Assembly (NCBI GenBank): GCA_045837725.1
Contig: JBEWZL010000123.1
Location: 248,001 to 312,000 of the forward strand
Length of the DNA stretch: 64,000 bases
Source: Vermamoeba vermiformis
Taxonomy: Eukaryota > Tubulinea > Echinamoebida
Direction of reading: 5' to 3'
This document shows positions 10,428 to 22,424 of this stretch, piece by piece. Below the pieces are notes generated by a model. It searched no databases. It was not told where the DNA came from and saw nothing but the letters and a program-made list of their open reading frames with translations. Position 1 is the stretch's first letter, and every line of letters starts with the position of its first letter. Position numbers and translations under genes: made by a program.

Positions 10428-13264
10428 TTAGCTTAGACTGTTCCTTGGTGGTCGTTTAGTAGTTTCAATAGGCTTCCAAACCGGTTTCTTTGGTAGCGAC
10501 ACTGAAGGAGTCCGGTTGGCGCGTTTGAAAACAAACTTCTTTTCATCGAATGTAAATTGTGCTGCTTGTAGTACGTGCTCTTCGTCGTCTATCTGAGTAT
10601 CTAGTAAAAAAAATATATTAAGAGATGTTGGTGGTACCGTAAAAACTGGCGGATGTGGCAGGAGCAAAAAAAGATATTGGATTCATTGGAGGCAAAGTGA
10701 CGCATGATAGTCGTCCCTTTGTACTATGATGATCCTTCCTGGACATAGTCATGTCCTTCCGTAAAATTTACAACTTGATTATTGGGTCGTGGATCTGACT
10801 TCGTGCCAGCTCCGCAATCGACACTGAAAATATTATGGGTCCACTAATGACACCAAAAAAATTGCGACACGTCATGTACTTTTGCTTAAATATATCTATA
10901 TAAGCAAACTGAACGACTTACTGCCAGTGTATAATCCAAACCAGACTTTGTCTTGCGGTGAAATTTTCAACTTGGTCACGACAGTGTGAATAATGTCCTT
11001 CGCTTTGTGACTCGGCTTCACGTTCATCGTGATGAACTGTTTGCCTGAGAAGCCTTCTAAGTGAATACGCAGCAGCTGTGGCTTATCTTCGGTCGCGTCT
11101 GACCACTCGCTCTAAAAGGAAAAAAAAATGAGAATTTTTGACGGTAATTTGATATTCGTACCTCTTTTTCGAGATTAGGTGCCTTAGCGAGCAATAAGAA
11201 CAAATAAGGAATGACAATCATTTCGTCAACGAGGATCTTCTCCTTTAAAATCTTTGTCGGCGAGGTGCCTAGTTCCGGCGTGGTAACTGTTTTTCGAGGA
11301 GTAGGGACTTGAGTGGGTTTGATTTGCGGTGATATAGGCGGGCTGGTGGTATTAATACTCGATTGATTATTGACTACTGATGTCCTTCTAATCTCGCTGG
11401 AGGAATGCAAACGAGATCCAATGCTCACTCTGCTCAATTCGTTTTGCATCCACATTGTTCCCTGCATATCGTCACCGTCCTTTTCGACGAGAAAATCGCT
11501 GCCAAAGAGCAAATGTGGCACGTGGAATTTCTCCTCGGCGGTAGCAAATACGACTTCGAGATTGTACGCGTGATTGTCCTACACAAGCCTGGTTAGTATC
11601 GACGTACTTTCGAATTAACGCGTGTGCACTTACTCCTAATATGGTCATATCTACAGCCCCTGGTGCCATGCCATTCAATATCGCGGCAAAGGCAAGTCCG
11701 TCGGCAAAGCTAGTGCTACGTTAGCGCTTTGATTACATTTTTCTTCCAGTGCTTACCTAGTAGAGAAGTCATTGATCTCTACAGCAGAATTCTTCGCGCA
11801 GTTCTTGCACCAGTTCAGTAAATAATCGCGCTTGACAGGCTCAGCCACTACACAAGTATGTTAGTACTAGCGCCCTGGATAATAGCGTCAATGGCACGTA
11901 CTCTGTGCTGGCCCTGAAGTGAACATTATAATTGACCAGACAAGACCCAATATAGCGCTCAACTCGCCACGTACAATACCTAAACGACCTGTGAGAACGT
12001 ATTCATCGAATCACTACGTGATGCTTACCACTAGCAGTAACTTCCGGTCCAAGCATTCCACCTTCGTTTCTGAATATATCCAAGACAATGGAGATGTTAT
12101 TTATAGCTTGAAACTCGCTCTCGACCTCAACCATTGGTAATAACGGCCGTTGAAATAGAATTTCGAGCAAAGTCATTAATAGACGTCCATCAAACAAGTC
12201 TTTTCTGAAATCAATCACTTGTAGGTCTCGCTTCTTCAAGTGAATATTCATCCAATCTTGAAACACCTGTGCGATCATTAGCAATGCTAAATGTGCCATT
12301 TCCTATCGTACCCTAGCTCTATTTTCGATAATTCTGCGCTCTATTTCATCGGTTTTTCCGGGTTTCTTTTTGACAGTCGTGTTGAAGTCCTACGTGACAT
12401 GACGTTAACTCAACGTTGTTAAAGTCATAGGCTTCAAACCTTAAGCGTCAACAACCGTGCTTGAGGATGTATCCGACTAGCCGCTTCTCGTAGTTTATCT
12501 TGCCACCTATTATTGGTCAATATTAGACTGGTAGTAACGCGTCAAAAGCACGTGTCACTTACTGTATCAAATTCTTTTCTGAAGACGCTGCAAATATGTA
12601 CAACCCAGTAGCTATCAACAATTGTTAATAAACGTACATATAAACAATAATAATATTGGTGATACACAATAAGGTTATATAAAACGGTATCACCCCTTCA
12701 CACGGCGTTACCTGACACGAGCATAAATTTCGGAACGGTGGGCTTTGTCGTTAAAATAGAAAAGCCCAAATATGTAATAGGTATGACACCGAGCGGAGCT
12801 TCCTATATGATACAGAGATATAGATACATAATACATAGATCTGATTCTAATTTCAATCTCGACGTGCAATTGGCATCTCGTAGATTTGAGCAAATAATAT
12901 GACAGTAAATTGTATCATTCCGATTATTACCTGCGTCGGGTGCGTGTAATAGTGGATTCGATCCTCCAATAAAACTACGAATCTTTTCTTCCAGTTCTTC
13001 TTGATTTTCTTTTTCTTTAACCAGCCCATATGAATTGCATTTTTGTGATATTGACTGTAATCTCTTTCATCTTCAAGTAAACTGTCAAAGGCAACGGTCG
13101 TCCCAAGATCTTTCATAAATTCGTCGTCCGAGTCTGAGTCAGAAAACTAAATCATAAATATTAATAATATGTAGAAAAAGTGATTATAAGCGAAATAAGT
13201 GTAAAATGTAGGCAGGAGTGACAGATGAAATTTGAAAAATACTGCTTTTGGCATTCCTGCCCAT
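10428..13264 (-). CDS. PH - tandem calponin-homology - ubiquitin-like-fold protein
   Basis: The domain order on the minus strand starts with a PH domain (~12700-13116: MGWLKKKKIKKNWKKRFVVL, continuing as LIQWQDKLREA). Two calponin-homology segments follow: CH1 ~12003-12255 (VFQDWMNIHLKKRD, DLFDGRLLMTLLE) and CH2 ~11450-11870 (LLNWCKN, FADGLAFAAILNG). Then come a Ser/Pro linker, a ubiquitin-like RA/FERM-F1-type fold (~10925-11110: LLRIHLEGFSGKQF) and a basic tail. Tandem CH usually binds F-actin, PH binds phosphoinositides and RA-like folds bind Ras-type GTPases, so a cortical actin-membrane linker is likely. A 45-base intron removes an apparent TAG near 12298. Two introns near the 3' end are only about 36-37 bases. 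The start is uncertain: ATG at 13264 in a tiny first exon, or ATG at 13116. Confidence 0.72.
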
Positions 13265-14274
13265 AAATTAGTTTATATTAACTTTAATTGTATTATTTCC
13301 ATTATTTATACCGCAGTAATAATTATATTAACGATAAGTATCGAGCTACATACAATTTCAACCGGTTTTTCGTCCACAGGAGCGTACGAGGACACGCCCT
13401 CGAAATGAACGTTTGCCATTTGTTAATATACAAATGCAAACAACTTTTAGCTCGTTTCGAATCAAGAACGGTTGTAGATCAGCACCGCCAGATGAGTGAG
13501 AATAAAACTCTCGACGCTATGCGCAGACTGCAAGAAAAAAAGCAGACGCAATGAGATAGTGGTATTGAAGTTGAGAGAATACGGTAGTTATAAGACTTGG
13601 AAAGGGTTGCAAAAATAAAGCAGAGGGAAACTACACGGAGATCTTAGATTTGATAGAAACTTGGGCAAAACGTTGCGACGAGGGTTCGTCATCGTTCATT
13701 TACTCGTTTATTTAAGTTGGATAGCAATGAAAGATTTGTTTTCGGGTATTGATTCGCGATTAATTAATTGCAAATCTATTGATGTGATTGTTTGGGTTCG
13801 TTAGCTTGAACCTGTATTGCCCAAAGCCGATTAATAATATAATTTCAAAACCTTACAGAACACAAGATTACGTAAACACGTACAAAATCTTTTGTGTCAT
13901 ATCATAATTTAATGCAATTTGCATAATTACAATTTTAAATATTCAAAAATATTTTTATATAGGTCCTATAATTATTCTCCGGTGCTGTATCGTAATTAAA
14001 AGTTGTTTCTGCCAGCTCAGCAGAGATTTCAGATGTGGATTAGACAGAAAAGTGACGGAAATGAAATTACATATTTTAAATTACTTGTACCAGATACGCC
14101 TCTCCTCTTATAAACGAGAGAAAATGATCTTTTAACGATAAACAAACCCATAAATTAAATCCGATCGAGCAAATATACCGACTAATTACACGTTTTATTA
14201 AGAAAAATCGCCTACAAAACAAGCTCTGTACATTGAAATAAATTAAGAGTTAAGATTAACAAAATTTGAATTGC
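13265..14274. other. Intergenic; no gene seen
   Basis: About 1 kb lies upstream of the PH-CH gene and downstream of the RWP-RK gene (both minus). It is AT-rich with scattered short frames. A frame at ~13379-13554 ending EKKQTQ has no recognisable domain and poor start context. I saw no tRNA, repeat or conserved motif. Confidence 0.4.
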
Positions 14275-15255
14275 TTAGACGCGAATAATTACGGGCTGGA
14301 GCTCTTCTTGACGCTTTCTAAGCAAGTAGCCCAGTGTAGTCTCAATCTCCTCAGGCAATTGATTGGTTCTTGTATTATAATCTTGAGGAATATTTTGAAG
14401 CAAAGCCATAATCTCCTTGTCCAGCTTACAGATGGTTCGGTACGGCCACTTGCGACATCTGACTGCTTCCTTCCAGCGCTTGCTAAGGGTCGATGTCGGG
14501 ATGCCAAGTCTTCGTGCGGCTTCCTTTTGTGGCATATTCAGATAAGGAGTAATGTCAATATAAGTGGCTTTAGCACCGCCGGGAGCCAGCGATCGAACCA
14601 CTCCAGGCGAGGCAGGAGTGATAGCAGTGGACATATTGTTGTTATTTCCAGAACCACTGTTGGGCGAGGAGACTTGAGCATTATTACCGCTAACAGGAGC
14701 AGGGGACTGAGGATTAGCAAGTCCGTTGGGCGTATTTCCATTGTTATCTTGAGAAACAGCTGATTGATCGTTCTGACCAGAAGAAGCGTTGATTACTTCA
14801 TCGTGAATATTCTTGTTGGTAGCAGTGCTCTGCTGGATTTGTGACAAGTGAGGGAACGAGATGATCGAGTTCGCAGAAGGGGGAGAAGTCATTTGACTGG
14901 CTTGAGAAAGCTGAGAAGGGACGAGGCCTTGATTGCTCATGGCCATGTTAGCCATAAGGTTCGCTTGCTGCTGTTGTTGAGGCGGAAACTGCTGTAGATT
15001 CGCAGGGTTTTGAGCCATACGGAAGTTGCCACCCGGCATGCCAGAAGCGGCTGAAAATTGCATTTGAGGGATTCCTGCTTGAGACATCATCGATACGGCT
15101 TGAGGGAAGAAAGAGAATTGTTGTTGCATGTCTTGTTGCTGAGGCATGGCATTTTGGACAGAACCAGGTTGCATCTTCGGATTCATTTGCCCTTGGAAGG
15201 GGAATGACTTTTTATCCATGTCACCGACATTAAAACCGTCCATCCTTTGGTTCAT
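14275..15255 (-). CDS. RWP-RK domain transcription regulator
   Basis: This is a single intronless frame of 326 codons from ATG at 15255. The first ~215 residues are low-complexity Gln/Met/Asn/Ser-rich sequence, as in amoebozoan transcription factors. The RWP-RK domain is at ~residues 238-285: DITPYLNMPQKEAARRLGIP, then TSTLSKRW and RKWPYRTICKLDKEI, which matches the family's x-R-W-P-Y-R-K-I helix. RWP-RK proteins bind DNA; plant NLPs and algal MID control nitrogen responses and gametogenesis, and amoebozoan members are little studied. A short helical tail (LLRKRQEEL) follows. The lack of introns stands out among multi-exon neighbours. Confidence 0.92.
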   Translation of the reverse strand: MNQRMDGFNVGDMDKKSFPFQGQMNPKMQPGSVQNAMPQQQDMQQQFSFFPQAVSMMSQAGIPQMQFSAASGMPGGNFRMAQNPANLQQFPPQQQQQANLMANMAMSNQGLVPSQLSQASQMTSPPSANSIISFPHLSQIQQSTATNKNIHDEVINASSGQNDQSAVSQDNNGNTPNGLANPQSPAPVSGNNAQVSSPNSGSGNNNNMSTAITPASPGVVRSLAPGGAKATYIDITPYLNMPQKEAARRLGIPTSTLSKRWKEAVRCRKWPYRTICKLDKEIMALLQNIPQDYNTRTNQLPEEIETTLGYLLRKRQEELQPVIIRV

Positions 15256-15560
15256 CAAACAGAAAATTCAAACAAAATAAGAATGGCGCGTGTTGCTCGT
15301 GGTTTTGTTGAACGTGAAAAGATGACAACCCGTAGAACGTTCGAAGAAATTTCTACACTGATAGCACGTGATTTTCTGTATTGGCCAATCAGCACGCTCC
15401 ATGAGAAAATTGATAGAAAACTGACGTGGATTCTGTATTATTGATGTCGTTCTTCTATTTTGTACAACGTGTCTTAGTGACGATCGATGTGTATCTTTTT
15501 GTATACTTTTCGCTTCCAGAACGGAGATCGAGGTTTTGCTTGTTACCGTTACGCTTTGGT
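15256..15560. other. Intergenic between two minus-strand genes
   Basis: About 300 bases include the promoter of the RWP-RK gene and the 3' end of the CNH-VPS9 gene. No gene, RNA or repeat was recognised. Confidence 0.4.
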
Positions 15561-18517
15561 TTATTTATTGAAGTTCTCGTCGTGCTGTATGATTTCTGTG
15601 ACAATTTGTAGCGTGGCGAAACAATAGCCGTATTGCCCTCGAAGCATGTTCTCAGAAGCAAACTCCGAGATGACCTGCATCTCCGTGTAAATATTTGGGA
15701 CTGCTGCTTTAACTACCACGTAACAAAAAATAGGTACCAAGTCGTCCGCACCCCTAAAAAATTATAAATTAAATATCTGGTCTAACGACATTATGAAATC
15801 TGCTCGAAACTAGAAAATTGATCGAAAATATGCCTTATTGGTTTTAGCTCGAGAAGAATTGGGGTTTGAACGACTTACACTGCGATATTTTCCTCCTTAT
15901 TCTTCCAAAAATCTTTTATACACTGAATAGTCTCTTGCAGTGTCTTCAGCAAGATCTCCATCTTGCCTCGCGGGGATCGCATCCCAGGTAGCCTGCGCAG
16001 TATTTTGATAGCTTTAAGGTACGAGAGCTCGGACTTGAGCGCACCTTCATCTAAGTTTGAGTTGGAAGCATTACGCGAGTGCATAGGTGAGCTCCTGAAC
16101 GAGCCCGACGAGGCGAGTAACCTGGAGCGAGACAAGTCGTTCGGATCTAACGAGTTGGATATCTCTGCTGAGGCTTCTAATGAGGTAAAATCTGCCTCAG
16201 AGAAGGAGGTGTACGACAGAGCCAAGTCTAAGCCTTCGTCGTTGAGTAAAGGTGATAGCTGGATGCATGGGTTAGTCTCGAGGTAACACCTAACTAGCAG
16301 TGCTTACTCTATCAGCATGAATACTATTGCTTCTGCTTCTGTTCTTCTCTTCTTCTTTAGGCTTCTCGAAGGATTCCTAGCGGACGTGTTAACGATTACA
16401 ACTAGCAAGATCTTCGACATTCGAAGCTTACATCGTTCAGCCAGTACTTCCGATCAACATTTAAGTCGTTAGGAGTAATGCCTCTCTTCTTCAATTCGGT
16501 TATGCGTTCATTATAGCGGTCATCTGAGTCTTTTGTCTGTGCTTGGGTTAGTAATCAATTGACGCGCAAGTGGATCTTACCATTAATTTTGTCATTTCGA
16601 ATAGCGGCTCAAAGATCTTTGAAAAGAAGTAGGTCTGAATAGCCATATAGAGGAGTTCTCGCGTAGTATTGAATTCATGGAAGAATGATATGACGAACCT
16701 AAAAATATGACGTAACAGGCGAGTTAAGGAGTGACAAGAAACTGATATACGAGAAGTGTCTAATAGTAATAAGGATATGAAGTGTCGTCAATATAATCTT
16801 TTTCATCCTATCGAAGCTTTCTTTGGTTTGCGGTAGCTCACGCAGCTCTTTCAAAACCATTTCAACTCGTTCTCTAAACAGCTCGGCAAAAGGGTAAGGG
16901 TTGCCTTTTTGGCTAGATATGGACACGTTAGACTTTCATTAGTTAAATCACGTATTAGTACCTTAGTACGAGGTGTAGATAACGCACGATGGCTTTTCTA
17001 TCATTGTTTGATTTAAACACATTCTTCCTAAGTACGGCATTCGCGGACTAAATACACGTGTTAAAACGGCTGCTGAAGCACGAGAAGAAATTCTTACTTG
17101 GAAGTTTAGACTACTAGGTTGTACTATATATACATCGTTGGTATTAGAAATGACACAGTATCTAGATTTAACGGATTAGTTTCCTCGAATGCAAATTGAT
17201 GATTTGCGTACCTTCCGTTATCGGCCATGTACAGTAGCGAGGCCTCATTGGGAGCACGTATAATTTCATTATATACAGGGTCCATTATATTTTGAATCTC
17301 TACGAGATTACGATTCATTGTGAATATGAACGGGAAGCAGAATCCTAAAGAAATGTCAGCACGGTTCGAAGGTCAAGGCAAATTGACTTATAATGTACCG
17401 ATAAATGTCGTCGGAAGTGTCAATTTGATGACTTTTTCAAGCTTTTTTCCCGCGCCATTGAACAGCACGCATTGTTCTATAAAAATTATGTAAGTAAGTA
17501 ACAAACTCCGTGGGGAATATTAAATACGTACTATTATCGTTGAGAACTATCCTATCGTCGGGTAATATCTTCATAAAAGGAAATGTATTCCTTATTCTTA
17601 GTACATCAGCGACGTCGCCTGTTAGCGCATCCATCATCGAATACTCGTAAGCGAAACCGATGCATATGACATTTTTAAACCATGTTATAGACCGCGGCAT
17701 TTCAGGTAATGAATACCGCTGCGAGTAAATGTTAGCAGGTGATTTTTAGTAAAATTATTAGTACGTACCTTGTAGCATTCAATTTCTTCGTTTAAACTGT
17801 ACAATAACAAATTCTTTTTTGATGATACGCAGAGAGAAGATGTTAAAGAGAATTCGTCCGTGGTGCAATACGTATTCACTTCCCTATTTATATTCAATTA
17901 GTGGCGAGATTTCAAAGAATTAATTTGATACGTACTTGATGGTTGTTGGATGTTGTTCTATACTCGTTACATCCGTCGATACATTGTAAAAATATAATGT
18001 AGAATCCGAAAGAACGATTAACAAGTTCATTGGAGTTGTCATATGCGGATTCTGCCATGACAACAGCGAGATCTTATCGACTGGCTTGTTACTGATTTGT
18101 AGCTCGTGCTTAATGACCGATGAATATTGTGCCTGTAGAATATGATGTTAATATAGCCTTAGGATCGATGGCACAGTCTAGAACAAGCTGTCGATATTTA
18201 TGATATTTTTTTATTGAATTAGAAAAGGAATATTCTGCTGATTATGTGTACTATATCGACGATATTCGATATAAAACGATGTAAAAAATAGAAAAATAAT
18301 TTACCGAGCTCTCTTCGACTTTTTGTTTGATCTTGAAGATCTGCAGTAAACCGTTTTGAAGACCAACAAAGACGAACTTATCTGTAATAGAGCATATTGT
18401 TAGCATATATAAACACGAGTCATATTAGATTATACCCCAAACATATAAGCTGGTAATGGGATTTGACACAACAATTAGCGGATTCGCTCTGAACGATATG
18501 TGAATATCGTGCTCCAT
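15561..18517 (-). CDS. CNH domain - VPS9 domain protein, probable Rab5-type GEF
   Basis: The start is the ATG at 18517 (MEHDIHISFRANPL); the stop is TAA at 15563-15561. About a dozen exons join in phase. The N-terminal ~400 residues are a citron-homology (CNH) beta-propeller: DKFVFVGLQNGLLQIFKI, LLSWQNPHM, NLLLYSLNEEIECYK, VICIGFAYEYSM, LLYMADNGRYCVI. A helical region follows (NPYPFAELFRERVEMVL, FFHEFNTTRELLYMAIQTYF), then a Ser-rich acidic linker. The C-terminus is a VPS9 catalytic core: GADDLVPIFCYVVVKAAVPN, EFASENMLRGQYGYCFATLQ, with the D and Y residues expected of Rab5 GEFs. VPS9 proteins activate Rab5/Rab21 on early endosomes. CNH domains occur in Vps39/Vps3-type tethers, so the pairing suggests one protein linking tether recognition to Rab activation. 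Confidence 0.85.
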
Positions 18518-18940
18518 CAATTATATGATATATAGTATAGTGTTATATTAATACATTATGTGTTCAATCAAATAAATAAACTAGAAGATTAGAGCAACTG
18601 AAAAATTTGTTTTTCAAGGCTTGTTTCGAACGAAGTTTCTATTTTTTACTTCCTATAACGTAAAAACAAGTAATTGAGAAGGATTTTATAGTCATTAGTA
18701 AGAGAGCACTCTTTGAACAGGTTATTCGGATGAGCTCCGAAATCTGACAGTTTTACGCCACATTCTAGATACGACGAATTGACTGCCTATAGTTTATTCA
18801 AATGTGGTTCAGAATTGACGTTAATAATTTTATTTTGTTTTCGTTTGTCTTTGCAAAGAAGAAAATAGCTCTTCGTTAAATTGCATTTTGTTGTTGAACC
18901 TGTGCCCCACAGTAGCATATTCAACTGTTATATTAGTCCA
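18518..18940. promoter_or_regulatory. Divergent promoter region
   Basis: These 423 bases separate the starts of the minus-strand CNH-VPS9 gene and the plus-strand E2 gene. They are AT-rich with no frame or RNA; both promoters should lie here. Confidence 0.4.
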
Positions 18941-21240
18941 ATGTCGCAACAGAGAATATTAGCCGTGGCCAATAAGGCATTCAAAGCCGTTTCAAGACAG
19001 AACGTTGTTTCATCTGTTTCTGTTTTGAAAACTGTTGCTTCTTCCAAGCGCAGCTATTCGGCAGTAAATAAATCAAATATCAACAATAAAACCAAGGTAT
19101 GTATAATATTTGAAACAATGCAGATTCCTTAGAAAAATCAGATCTAATTAAATGTAAAAATATATCTTATATTACTTTAGGATTATTAATATCACCAAAT
19201 GACAATATTATTAATTACATTATCAGATAAATAAAACCGCCATTTTTGGCGCGACACCCAGATCCACCAAACGATACTTCGCATCAAATCCGTCTTCTGC
19301 CGCCGGTGGTGTCGTTCAATTCAAACTTGCCGATGTCGGTGAAGGTATTGCCGAAGTAGAAATTTTAAAATGGTTTATTGCCGAAGGAGATACGGTCAAC
19401 GAGTTCGATCCCCTATGCGAAGTACAGACTGACAAGGCTACCTTGCCAATTACTAGCAGATACACCGGCAAGGTCAAGAAATTGCATTACAAAGGTAATC
19501 ATAATTTTATATAATTTTAATAGGCCGAATTATTGAAACAGAAATGTCTTTCAAATATTTTGATGGCGCGTGGATCCGCTTTTGAATCACATCGAGTCGC
19601 TGACGTATATTATTATAGAGGGAGATGTGGCTAAAGTAGGAACATTTTTGATGGATATTGAAGTCAGTGGAGGTGCTGCTAAAGCCGATTCTCATGCCAC
19701 ATCCGCTCCATCTGCTCCTAAACAACAGCAACAAGCTGCTGCTAAGCCTGCTAGCACCACTGCTCAACAAGGAACTCCTGATTATGATAGCAACGTTATT
19801 GAAACTCGCTCTGGACCTCTGTAAGTTCACTTGACATTTTTTATTGAAGCTTTTAAACGTCTCAAAGAATGATAATAATAATTCAATAATGATAATATAT
19901 TAGTGACTCTAATTAGGATGAATATAGTTTAATGATAGAATTTATTATTAATAATAATATTTGTTTTGACCGATTTTACTATTTTTAGTAAGGTGTTGGC
20001 GGCACCAGCAGTGCGACACATGGCGCGCAAACACTCGATTGATTTGTCCAATTTGACTGGCACTGGTCGCGATGGCCGAGTGCGCAAAGAAGATTTGTTG
20101 AACTTCATTCAGAACGGTGGTGCTGCTCAACCACAACAACAACAGAAACAGACTCCAGTTGAATCTGCTCCTGCTGCCGGTACGTAATATTGCACTACTA
20201 TCATTATGCCTATAATAAGCAATCACACCACTTCGAGCCAATGTTCGAGTTAATTTTTGGATCCGTTCATAATCGCAACTATTATTATTAATTAGCCGAA
20301 TAATATGGCATAAATATACGGGGCATACTAGTGTTAATAATACTCATATTTATTATTCTGTAGCTGCTCCTTCAGTCTCGGGTACGGATCGCGTTGTTCC
20401 TCTTCGTGGCCACGCCAAGGTTATGGCTCAGACTATGACTGCTTCATTGAAGATCCCGCACTTCGGTTACTGCGATGAAATCCGCATGGATGGTTTGATG
20501 GAACTGCGCAAAAGAATGAAACACTTGGCTGAAGAGAAGGGAGTCAAGTTGAGCTACTTGCCCTTCATGATCAAGGCCGCTTCTATGGGTCTGAAGAAAT
20601 ACCCTATTTTGAACAGCAGTATCAACGAGTCTCTGACCGAAATTACATTCAAGGTACGTTTTCGGCATCTGATCCAAAAAATTTTAATTTCTAATAATAA
20701 TTCTATTAGGCTTCACATAACATCGGTTTCGCTACTGATACTCCTAACGGTCTTGTCGTTCCCAATATTAAGAACGTTCAAGACTTGAGCATTTTCGAGA
20801 TCGCTGCCGAATTGAACCGACTGATCAAGGCTGCTAAGGACAACAAATTGACCAAGAGCGATTTGACTGGCGGTACTTTTAGCTTGTCTAACATTGGTAC
20901 TATTGGCGGTACTTACGCTAAGCCTGTTATTGTCTCTCCGGAGGTAAGTTTAAAATTCTAAATTTTTAGATTGGATCCGATCCAGCATTTAATGAATTAT
21001 ATTATTGAGCGTAATTACCTTTATTAATGCTTTACTATACAGGTTTGCATTGGAGCTTTGGGCAAGATCCAAAAGCTGCCTCGTTTCGATGACCACGATC
21101 GTGTTGTTCCTATGCACCTGATGCAAGTTAGCTGGAGCGCAGATCATAGAGTTATCGATGGTGCTACTATGGCTAATTTCTCTAATTTATGGAAGTTGTA
21201 CTTGGAGCAGCCTGATCTGATGTTGGCTGAATTGAAATAG
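18941..21240 (+). CDS. DBT: Mitochondrial branched-chain 2-oxoacid dehydrogenase E2 (dihydrolipoyl transacylase)
   Basis: Seven exons (18941-19096, 19227-19494, 19619-19820, 19989-20179, 20364-20653, 20710-20943, 21043-21240) encode 512 residues. The N-terminus is a basic, Ser-rich mitochondrial presequence. One lipoyl domain follows (~80-155), with [13 protein letters not shown] and the lipoylated lysine in VQTDKAT (~122). After a Gln/Ala/Pro linker is the E3/E1-binding domain (~215-255: [15 protein letters not shown]). The catalytic acyltransferase core runs to the end and has HRVIDG near residue 480. The TDKAT lipoyl site and single lipoyl domain fit the branched-chain enzyme rather than pyruvate E2. 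It transfers branched acyl groups to CoA in valine, leucine and isoleucine breakdown. A remnant of the dikinase family starts just downstream. Confidence 0.93.
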
Positions 21241-21351
21241 AAATTTTGAAATGCGCTTTACATCCGGAAATATAAAATAACGATATTTACTCTTAATACG
21301 CTATATCTAATTCATACGATTACGATTCTACAAACAGATCCTTCTCACATC

Positions 21352-22211
21352 TGTCATCTTCAGAAGCTCAACGAATGCTGAAGACTTGACAGGATTCAAC
21401 GGTGCTGGATTGTACGAGTCTGTTCCCTTATTTGGTGCTAGCTTGCACGATCCTCAACAAGTCGCTGCTGCCATTAAGAAAGTGTGGGCGAGTGTCTGGA
21501 ACGTGAAGTAAGTCACGAATAGCGTTCTAATACAAATTCTGATGATGTTCACAGAGCTGTGAAAGAGCGAGATCACTGCATGATACCGCACTGTGAAGTC
21601 AAGATGGCGGTCATAGTACAGCCCTTCATCGACGAGCACATGAAGAATGTCCAAGTGCACTACAACGGAGTGTGCATCACTCACGACATTTATCATCACC
21701 AGGTCAAGCATGGGTTCACCGTCAATTGGTATGTCTAAGCAATTGGCTCTTGTATTTATCGCTAATGAATATCATTTACAGCTATCCAGGATATTCACTC
21801 CGGGCCACTAATTACTACAAAGATGAGATCCCGGAGCAGACTATATTGCTGTTAGGTCGAGCGGCAAATTCTGTTGACGTCCAACTCAAGTCAACGGCTA
21901 CAGGACACCCAGGCTCGTTGATCACACAAGCGGACGCCGAGAAGATGGTGTCAGTCTTTGGCTCACTCCACACATCAATGCTCAACAAGCCACACAAGCT
22001 CGATGACACAGTGGCACTCGACATTGAGTTCATGGTTGTTGGCAGCAACAAAGAGCCCGGAAAGAGGGATATCGTCGTGCTTCAAGCCCGTCCTTACACT
22101 ATTAATGCCGTGGCTACTGATGCGCTCGATCAGGAGTTAAGAGTGTTCGCCATGGCCAATCCGTACTTTGCACATCACAACATTCGCAAGGTGTTCTTAA
22201 CGACCGCATAA
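21352..22211 (+). pseudogene. 5'-truncated dikinase-family remnant
   Basis: This stretch matches only the last ~285 residues of the dikinase genes downstream. It starts abruptly inside the third exon of the family (TSVIFRSSTNAED) about 110 bases after the E2 stop codon. It keeps family introns at 21508-21554 and 21729-21781 and ends in frame (...RKVFLTTA, stop at 22211). The ATP-grasp C-terminal part is intact, but the first two thirds, including the phospho-histidine domain, are missing. No ATG sits at its 5' edge. It is probably the broken end of a tandem duplication. Expression from the upstream gene as a 3' extension is possible but not indicated. Confidence 0.8.
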
Positions 22212-22424
22212 CGCTTCTTCCATAAGATCTTTTCGTGCTATCAACTTTTTAGGCTAACTAGTAAATTAGATGGCTGAATCAAAAAATCAATCTGTATCGT
22301 TTAATTTATCAAATTTAATAAATAATTTAAACGATATTCTCCGAAGAGATTTCAGCCGGCATTACTGAAAGTAGTTATTTTTTAATAACGAGTTACTTCA
22401 CAAAGCACAAATCAAGTCAGTACC

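Noticed and set aside
10740-10790. In-frame TAA after PIIK in the PH-CH gene
   Set aside because: Removing a ~36-base segment with GT and AG ends restores the frame (PIIKKDHHSTKGR), so a premature stop is not required, although this splice is unconfirmed.
12255-12301. An in-frame TAG inside the PH-CH protein, just before the first CH domain
   Set aside because: A 45-base GT-AG intron with a CTAAT branch site removes it and joins IIENRAR to VFQDWMN in frame, so no stop-codon reassignment is needed. TAG is a normal stop elsewhere (e.g. 21240).
13288-13554. Plus-strand open frame upstream of the PH-CH gene
   Set aside because: It has no domain, AT-driven composition at its start, no splice context and no upstream promoter space of its own.
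14266-14763. Plus-strand open frame opposite the RWP-RK gene
   Set aside because: It is a shadow of the conserved minus-strand coding sequence.
15963-16286. Plus-strand frame over the CNH-VPS9 gene
   Set aside because: It is a shadow of the minus-strand acidic Ser-rich linker; the VPS9 frame is supported by motifs on both sides.
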